Source of the DNA: a virus
DNA length: 22,792 nucleotides
IMG/VR virus record: IMGVR_UViG_3300013233_000476
Coordinates: 1 to 22,792 of that record
Strand: one strand, 5' to 3'
Shown here: piece after piece, positions 8,401-12,761 of the stretch
Layout: every line of letters begins with the position of its first letter
How positions within the stretch are numbered: the stretch's first letter is position 1
Made by a program: the position numbers and the translations under genes
Notes under the pieces: model-generated
Seen by the model: only the letters and a program-made list of their open reading frames with translations
Database searches by the model: none
What the model was told of the DNA's origin: nothing

Positions 8401-8911
8401 TCCGAGGCTTTACCCCAAAGGACATGGGCGGCACCCGTTGATGAATCAGTCGGCTCCGCCGAAAGCCCTGCCGTACAAGCAAATGCTCGTACTTCCAGTG
8501 CAGCACGTTCCGGCGAACATCACTCAGGTTGTCGAGGTTCTCAACAAAGAGCTTCCGGCATACCGATTCGCCTACATGAATCGTCCAGTCACCATCCAGC
8601 AGATTGGAGGAGTTATCAAGGCCGTAGCGGAACACTCGAACATCAAGTCACTTGCAGACGTCGGAGATGCGTTTATCGCCAGCGAGATCATCCCTCAGGT
8701 TCGCAAACTTGCTCACTTGGTTGGGCCAGCAAGAGAGAGGGCGCTAGATCAAGTCGTAGCGAAAATCATCAACAAAGCCGTTGTTCCGAGTGGAATGGTA
8801 GCCGATACAGCAAATAAACTCGGGATGGCTCTTATTGGAGCGTCCTTGGGTTTCAATATAACTGGACGAACTAAAGGACGTAGGGGGCGTCGTCACGCAG
8901 TGCTTGCTTGA
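2423..8911 (+). CDS. Giant virion-associated or ejected protein candidate (2162 aa)
   Basis: AAAGGAG 6 nt before the ATG supports this start. The 2162-residue protein has no domain I can name. Residues about 81-120 are a Gly/Ala/Leu-rich hydrophobic stretch with GxxxG spacing that could insert in a membrane. Residues about 606-690 are rich in Pro, Lys and Glu and look disordered. Much of residues 700-2050 is charged and helical. The last 50 residues hold a second hydrophobic stretch and a basic tail. Giant helical proteins with Gly-rich hydrophobic parts, next to head genes, are often internal virion or ejection proteins, or multi-domain polyvalent proteins delivered with phage DNA. That role is inference. 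Leucine codons are mostly TTG/TTA up to about 3.7 kb and mainly CTG/CTC/CTT beyond about 4.2 kb, so the coding style changes inside one frame. Long antisense open frames in it are shadows. Confidence 0.85.
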   Translation: MAYRTSASRFGGTLRGSSLSDRLRSATGGFGDLGLAAMGAFDALPEAVRHVIGGGGSGYTFGKDLTGGPVSGLAAEVLTDPALLAGGGLLLGGLGAAVGKRLGTSLAERLAGGAVGGALRHGLETVAKESLEGLESPAVRELVTLALERGDEVGAQKLADTFKSGLYGRLSDFEQMSARGPAANFGAIASGGPGYAEDAAHQLAVSPRAIEQAAENVLQRVKSGEEIPSLADEVFSTAHRVAPVGMGDPYLHASDRLPAANPLVSDTLADITKEQSVTPEGGRGALGMPKAARLAGKGNLTGPGGAGKTFQVGPNGELWVQDYKTGKWELKGQDPVLATFPEAGGSGEESFSDMLAGRNPGEGPESLVGGGFGGPSPSDPNATSVFPEPNFTRPSSALESPSGEVPDYLKGLSASPAQDVGQAVRAQSGVTIDELQRLGLSKDVIEAIKLSMQSRSGLDQDLTMRALDSVARDARAGRLNLEGMDASDFAKLVDMRARIIGVQGAAEAGALPGVSPDANLPTQSLTRHLTSDTPPEVIDAADYSLVNEGLPKRPDVPMFQSDYEGSAMAAPPDQPFGGSPEQSKAMELSDLLRRSQQGLSPSAVEGRVPELPPVEKEPRASSGALPTRKDVPKTPPAKEEPAKPLPKRTDAEPTGTSTAKALEEGKPVSPEKSAGAGELSGGPQNSPQRGGLLSRLFGGGKEPLNELEQEAAANKLAYYAVNESSGTHHTQALKAVTSSMDQQRKFKVVDELTETLTNLANEGTAGGAKDPNLLLPERMREMATKLLRAIAEGRDPKQAASELAAVTTIKPKRAIREAKAAIIRNSDVIKRASISPLQIEEAVAAAETGRPEGVVGPFHSATPSRAVLEGKKTTLSGLFEETPLGRQFSNPAGSADRGYPLETIGPVPQAGAPKKQVQVHSSLHKIANEYRTLSEQEPTLVARANEVYQRIRRSLPPMSANALPDMEIAKAKDVKKALGKIVDLGVFDLPEGVRTEDVSELRALALRLRRLMQIEQAGGKKLAKLSERHGLHSLIEASQNRKIIPTETGKMFTAENLGRASELADKMEAGSISDAELDELDSILGRYGMFETRQATTRTPALPVPLSGAGSISSAEKKSVPTLAELLMPKSAEPREAIAPPAVAGGPVTASVDLIRGSVPLSSPGQNELLHAPGSREFMKRVNSVMLGHADAKTAASGLGEKAYQALDAIERLSKKPATYVDGVHFRVVEHPETGERMVVATTMDDSGRGFHPWNVPRGNKYFQDKSAIPPVDSILAAWRVDDLTSTAEGKRTLDLIREAMNGQEITDRITSVTGAVGGQKKPPKGSTLEDLIQSQREDMAEDSLLGGLEVERARTDDTGMDLVDEELGPGNEESVKRSFSELKPQEDEGSIRSTRKMAGDFVNGRDAEGTRRFIDRIEEEIKRASVGDAKESLIRSSGRQEQKALAATKVEQQATSYSIRGRNKRDLYAVTKTFDSDVHSGVFTKKTDNADVILDDLEAFVQANKETSISRGFGGRATETASAEEVLEPGDVTPLLEMARQLPLTEKQARRVEKLSKAFGTVGEYVHPYVAAARSGSGEEVLNTARQWAKDPSRNKLVALGEALDSFHGAVAGGKDTATRPLEDALKSLSKRGDKLAQDEMLAGDYAIRKAHDVVDKALADGEITREQANAAMVRLRRLEQPWKDAVRKRRASVVAQSYSPIKKAVKEVASAATGVLEKLKGSERAGAQVESARKFLGKQITSHESAKGKAVTALLPPERVDEQLSRMLQGKPLTEGDANAMLKSIEKYDAAVRKATGAREPLLSKSRDLLDKRLSVLSQRREDMLNMATAGAQIGVIPETKYPKKPLTFRDMRDGIRGLRLESTSQQAAPNLGLETERAAAARVRSDVHKKLASISGAKEEVVPKMARDLAEKQRLSQKFQAGEKLTEEERARSNKLFGRIVGKGKKLAPKTHKLSGRDIVEFGAKKSSELRPGERQVFETTKQEMGGSGLPRLYPKGHGRHPLMNQSAPPKALPYKQMLVLPVQHVPANITQVVEVLNKELPAYRFAYMNRPVTIQQIGGVIKAVAEHSNIKSLADVGDAFIASEIIPQVRKLAHLVGPARERALDQVVAKIINKAVVPSGMVADTANKLGMALIGASLGFNITGRTKGRRGRRHAVLA

Positions 8912-8977
8912 AAAGAGCAGGTCAACATTTGAAACTATCCGCCGCAACATACCTTTCCCGCTTCCTAGGAGATCGTA

Positions 8978-10198
8978 ATGGCCGAAGAACTCACCACTGA
9001 CGCAGTCCAAGACCAGGACCCAGTAGCTACAGACGCGCCTGCCGAAGACCAGGCTGGTTCCCATCCTGTACTTGAGGGCCAGGATTTTGGCGAGCAAGAC
9101 ACGGTTGTGCCCGAGGACGGTACTGAGCCTCAACCGTCCGAGGACCAACCGTCTACGCCGTCGACAGAGGAACCAAGTGCCGAGGAGTCGCCTGCCGAAC
9201 CGACGCCTGAACCCGAGCCAGAGCCAGAGACTCAAGGTATATTCAACGCTGTCGAAGCAGCAAAAGAACTTGGTCTCGAGCAGGTTGAAGACCCGAATCA
9301 GGCCGCAGCCGCATTTCTCTATGGGTACCAGCAGACGCAGGCACAGCTCGCAAAAGCACAAGCAGAGCTTGAACGTCAGCGTGCAATCCTTGAAGCGCAG
9401 CAGCAGGGATCGCCTGTTCAACAACCTCCGGCGGCGGAACCTGAGGCCGAGACGAAGGAGAGATGGTGGAACCCTCCGAAGTTTAATCCGGAATGGATTG
9501 AGAGATACAGAGTGGTCACGCCAGGAGAGGATGGACAACCAAAGGTAGATTGGTCCCCAGACACTCCAGACGAGGTTCGCAAAAACACTGAGGCATATCA
9601 GAGGTATCTCGAACAGTGGGCAGACGACCTCGTGCGCCGCCCTCAAGAAGTATTGCCAAAGGTTATTCGACAAGAGGTTGAGTCGATCCTGGATGAGCGG
9701 TTTAAGACCCGCGAGATGCAACAAGACATCAGTCAGTTTCAACAGGAAATTCAACGCGCCAATGGAGCCTGGATGTATGAACACGATCCGATCACCGGCC
9801 AAATCGTCAACGACCCGGTTACGGGCCAGCCCGAATTGACCAGCGATGGGCGGGACATGATCGAGTGTCTCCGTTACGTCGAACGAAGCGGCGTCGCCAA
9901 TCCTCGTGATGCGTGGAAATTGGCGGTGGCAATGTTCGACGCCCAGCGATCATCTCAGCCTCAGTTCGAGCCTCCTCAAAGTGTCCAGCCGTCCGCTGCA
10001 CCCGGAGAGGGTAGGGACCAACTAAGGAGCGAGACTGTTCGCAGGCGTCAGGCAACGGACCAGTCGCCCTCCGCACCCTCGAGGTCGGATCGAGGTGCGG
10101 TTCGCAGCCGATCTGAAGAATCTGGAGTCCAACCAGACTCAACATTGAGTCCGGGGCGACAATTACTAGAGCAGTTACGCCACGACGGCGTGATATGA
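8978..10198 (+). CDS. Capsid scaffold protein candidate (406 aa)
   Basis: This gene sits directly before the major capsid gene, where phage scaffold genes usually lie. Residues 1-85 are very acidic and rich in Glu, Asp, Pro and Thr, probably disordered. Residues about 90-145 form a Gln/Ala/Glu-rich helix likely to be a coiled coil. The middle has an RWW tryptophan cluster near 162-164 and further helices at 200-265. The C-terminal tail (about 345-385) is basic and Ser/Arg-rich. Acidic, helical and disordered composition with a basic tail is typical of scaffolds, which guide procapsid assembly and then leave. AGGAG lies 6 nt before the ATG. No sequence motif proves the role; position and composition carry the call. 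It could instead be a minor head protein. Confidence 0.75.
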   Translation: MAEELTTDAVQDQDPVATDAPAEDQAGSHPVLEGQDFGEQDTVVPEDGTEPQPSEDQPSTPSTEEPSAEESPAEPTPEPEPEPETQGIFNAVEAAKELGLEQVEDPNQAAAAFLYGYQQTQAQLAKAQAELERQRAILEAQQQGSPVQQPPAAEPEAETKERWWNPPKFNPEWIERYRVVTPGEDGQPKVDWSPDTPDEVRKNTEAYQRYLEQWADDLVRRPQEVLPKVIRQEVESILDERFKTREMQQDISQFQQEIQRANGAWMYEHDPITGQIVNDPVTGQPELTSDGRDMIECLRYVERSGVANPRDAWKLAVAMFDAQRSSQPQFEPPQSVQPSAAPGEGRDQLRSETVRRRQATDQSPSAPSRSDRGAVRSRSEESGVQPDSTLSPGRQLLEQLRHDGVI

Positions 10199-10214
10199 CA
10201 AAGAGAGGTGCTCA

Positions 10215-11369
10215 ATGAGCTACAAAGGTTTTAATCCAGTCGCGTTTTCTCGTAGCTCGGCTACGACTCTCGCGCATCACATCATGGAAGTGGAAGAAGC
10301 GTTCTTCCGCAATTATCAGATCGGCGCACTGCTCGAATCGAACGGGCGCGTCAACTACAACAACTCTGGTGAAGGCTTCGACTGGCCCGTCCAGTACAGG
10401 ATTCACGTCCTCGAAGGAAACACCGGAGAGACTCACCGAAACTTCGCACGGCGCAACCTGTGGAAGACGGCGAACCTCGAGTTTCGCGGCTACCAAGCCA
10501 CGGACGCAATGTACTACCGAGAGTTCCTGTCCAATCGAGGACCGGAAGGAATCGTCAAGGTGTACGACCAGTTCGCCCAACGCATCGAGACCTCAGTCAA
10601 AGAGGCGCTTGGTGTTGAATACTACGTTGATGGCAATGCCACCGGAAACGAGCAGTCGTGGCACGGAATCGAATCGTGCTTCCCGATTGGAACGACCGGT
10701 CAGACTATCGACACCACAAAGGCTGGGGCGGTTCCAAGAACGGCCAACGCTGCTGACCTCGTCTACTACCCGAACGGGACCTACGCAGGACTCAACGTCT
10801 CGCCTGGCTCCTATAGCGGTGAAAACGAGAGCGGAAAGACGTGGCCTGATGGCCTTGCCGATCCGGAGTTCGACTTTTGGTCACCAGTGATGCTCAATGC
10901 GAACACCACAAACTCTGAAGTGAAAACCGGAACAGGAACCGGATGGGCCTCCAATGCAATCGAGGCCACTCGATGGGCGTTGATTCATTGTCAACGCAAC
11001 TCGAACATCGACGGCCAGATTACCAACATCCTTTGCTCGCGAGACCGCTATCGCGAGTTCCTGAATCTGATCGACGACAAGGAGCGAATTTGGATCACGC
11101 CGGAGAACAGCCTTCGAGCGCTCGGTTTCAAAAACGTCTTTGTCTTCGACGGCGTTGAAGTCTCCTGGGAAGTCGGTGTTCCGACCGCCACGGTCTACGG
11201 CATCAACTACAACCAGATGGAGCTCAAGTCGATGGATGACACGCTCCTCCGGACGGAAGGTCCCGAGTACGACATCCATTCGCAAGCGTTTGTTGCGGTC
11301 GTGTCGACCCTGTCGAACATGAAGTTCTCTTCGCCGCGCAATTTCTTCAAGATCATCGACGGAGTCTGA
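10215..11369 (+). CDS. Major capsid protein (384 aa)
   Basis: This protein forms the icosahedral head shell. It has the size of a capsid protein (384 aa) and the expected mix: an N-terminal helix region with aromatic residues, strand-rich segments such as FDWPVQYRIHVLEG (about residues 55-68), a long helix around residues 105-137 ending in EYYVDGN, and a C-terminal strand region ending NFFKIIDGV. The fold is probably HK97-like, inferred from composition and context rather than a signature. It follows the scaffold gene by 16 bp and precedes the decoration-like gene. AGAGG lies 8 nt before the ATG. Codons are C-rich at third positions, as expected for a highly expressed gene in this module. Confidence comes mainly from the neighbours. 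Confidence 0.8.
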   Translation: MSYKGFNPVAFSRSSATTLAHHIMEVEEAFFRNYQIGALLESNGRVNYNNSGEGFDWPVQYRIHVLEGNTGETHRNFARRNLWKTANLEFRGYQATDAMYYREFLSNRGPEGIVKVYDQFAQRIETSVKEALGVEYYVDGNATGNEQSWHGIESCFPIGTTGQTIDTTKAGAVPRTANAADLVYYPNGTYAGLNVSPGSYSGENESGKTWPDGLADPEFDFWSPVMLNANTTNSEVKTGTGTGWASNAIEATRWALIHCQRNSNIDGQITNILCSRDRYREFLNLIDDKERIWITPENSLRALGFKNVFVFDGVEVSWEVGVPTATVYGINYNQMELKSMDDTLLRTEGPEYDIHSQAFVAVVSTLSNMKFSSPRNFFKIIDGV

Positions 11370-11415
11370 GCACTCGCTTTCAGCGTATGGTTGGAGTTAT
11401 ATCCGCAACAATTTT

Positions 11416-11420
11416 GGGAG
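11416..11420 (+). promoter_or_regulatory. Shine-Dalgarno site that sets the start at 11430
   Basis: GGGAG lies 9 nt before the ATG at 11430. The upstream in-frame TTG at 11391 has no such site at the right distance, so the ATG is preferred. Confidence 0.65.
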
Positions 11421-11429
11421 ACCAATTTT

Positions 11430-12044
11430 ATGTTTTACGACAATCCACTTTTTGAACTGCATGAAACCATGCAGGGGAAAGATGACAGTGGAACGCTCAT
11501 CAATCTCGAGGTTCTCGGGAAGAGGTTCATCTTCCCGTCTCAACGAGTTGACCAAGGCGTTCGAGGGTCAAAGGCTCGGTATGTCGGAGCACAGATCTGT
11601 GCAATGGCACTCAGAAACACGACTGGCGCCGCGCTAAATGCCGGAGCACTCGTGCAGCTCGGAGTCTCTGTCACTAATACCTTCGGAGTTCTTCAGACGG
11701 CAGAGGCGCTGGCAACGGCGACTACGACCTTCCCGATCGTGGCTGTGTCTGGGTATCTCGGAACAAAAACCGTGGCCGACGACGACATCTTCTGGGGGAT
11801 CTACCAAGGTCCCACAAAACTTCTGACCGCTTCTGCGTCGCTGAACGATGTCTCTCCGGGAGATAGAATCGTTCCGGCTGGAACCGCCAATGGCGGGTTC
11901 GACAAAGCGACGCTTCCCGGTTCCCTGTATGCACAAGCTGCTGCTGAAGATGCTTTCAACTGGTGCGGATTTGCACTCGAGAGTGTCACAGGTGCCACCG
12001 ACACGTCTACTCTTAAATGGGTCCAGATGTGTGCACGCGTGTGA
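11430..12044 (+). CDS. Head decoration-like protein (204 aa)
   Basis: The protein is rich in Ala, Gly, Thr and Val with short alternating hydrophobic strands, for example GALVQLGVSVTNTFGVLQTA (about residues 71-90) and later VSPGDRIVPAGT. This beta-rich pattern is typical of capsid decoration or stabilising proteins (DUF2190-like), which bind the outside of the head after expansion. It directly follows the capsid gene, as decoration genes usually do, and is followed by a strong hairpin at 12093-12126. The ATG at 11430 is chosen because of GGGAG at 11416-11420. A head-fibre base or other surface protein is possible. The call rests on composition and position. Confidence 0.6.
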   Translation: MFYDNPLFELHETMQGKDDSGTLINLEVLGKRFIFPSQRVDQGVRGSKARYVGAQICAMALRNTTGAALNAGALVQLGVSVTNTFGVLQTAEALATATTTFPIVAVSGYLGTKTVADDDIFWGIYQGPTKLLTASASLNDVSPGDRIVPAGTANGGFDKATLPGSLYAQAAAEDAFNWCGFALESVTGATDTSTLKWVQMCARV

Positions 12045-12092
12045 TAATGTTTGACCACCACGAACCGCACCGCCTCTGGTAGCGGGAGAGGG

Positions 12093-12126
12093 GATGGCGG
12101 CTGTCGGTGTTTCCGCAGCCGCCATC
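12093..12126 (+). terminator. Strong hairpin, probable terminator between capsid and packaging genes
   Basis: GATGGCGGCTG (12093-12103) pairs perfectly with CAGCCGCCATC (12116-12126). Inside, CGG (12105-12107) pairs with CCG (12113-12115), leaving one bulged T and a 5-nt loop. The sequence after it is TGTTCTTT, only partly T-rich. It could lower expression of the terminase genes relative to capsid protein or stabilise the capsid mRNA 3' end. Confidence 0.65.
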
Positions 12127-12134
12127 TGTTCTTT

Positions 12135-12139
12135 GGGAG
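12135..12139 (+). promoter_or_regulatory. Shine-Dalgarno site that sets the start at 12147
   Basis: GGGAG lies 7 nt before the ATG at 12147. A longer in-frame start (TTG at 12051) would force translation through the 12093-12126 hairpin and add a non-natural-looking N-terminus, so it is rejected. Confidence 0.75.
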
Positions 12140-12146
12140 TAAACAT

Positions 12147-12761
12147 ATGGAAGACCACCCACCACTCGAGCCTCCACCTCTTCCCGGCACGGAGACCGGA
12201 GAGAAGATGTGTCACGTATGCGGAGAACAACTACCTGCAAACACGCAATACTTCGACGTCGACAACAGCCGAGACGACGGGCTGCGGTTGCAGTGCAAGG
12301 CATGCCGAGCAAAACGCGAGGATGACGAGGAACGAAAAACAATCGCGGCGAAGCTCGACGCGCTCGACAGCAATTCCGTGCGGCTGCTCACTGAGCTCGC
12401 CATGGACGGAAGCGACGTTCCACACATCGCAGAGGTGTTCCAAAAGCTGCTCGACGTGTTTGGAGGTATTTCGGGATTCGCCCAACACTTTATGGCGAAT
12501 TACCTGATGTCTAAACCAGGATCGCAAATGCGGCAACGCATGCTTCAGTCTATTATCACCCTCGGCATCAAGGTTACTGAAAGCGGCGGAGCCGAGCTTC
12601 CGCTCGAACTACTGAACGATGCCGACATCGAACGAGAGATCGTCAGACGATCGCGAAAGTTGATCTCGGTCGTAGGAGAAGACGGAGTCGCCCATGTCGT
12701 CCGAGAGGATCAGACACATCCAGAAGATGGTGAGACAAGGCCGGCCGCTGGAGACGCTTGA
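12147..12761 (+). CDS. Zinc-ribbon protein, candidate small terminase subunit (204 aa)
   Basis: The N-terminal part has four cysteines in two CxxC pairs: C22-x2-C25 and C50-x2-C53, with P30, F36 and the DGL at 44-46 between them. This CxxC-P-F-DGL-CxxC pattern is the zinc ribbon seen in many small phage proteins and in front of HNH nucleases; no HNH motif follows here. Residues about 62-160 are helical and the tail is acidic. The gene lies directly upstream of the large terminase and overlaps it by 68 bp, the usual place for the small subunit, which recognises viral DNA and starts packaging. Small subunits vary greatly in sequence, so the call is positional. It could instead be a DNA-binding regulator. 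The start is set by GGGAG at 12135-12139. Confidence 0.6.
   Translation: MEDHPPLEPPPLPGTETGEKMCHVCGEQLPANTQYFDVDNSRDDGLRLQCKACRAKREDDEERKTIAAKLDALDSNSVRLLTELAMDGSDVPHIAEVFQKLLDVFGGISGFAQHFMANYLMSKPGSQMRQRMLQSIITLGIKVTESGGAELPLELLNDADIEREIVRRSRKLISVVGEDGVAHVVREDQTHPEDGETRPAAGDA

Noticed and set aside
8744-9802. 352-codon antisense frame over the scaffold gene
   Set aside because: The Leu/Cys/Phe-rich translation is the complement of Glu/Gln-rich scaffold codons.
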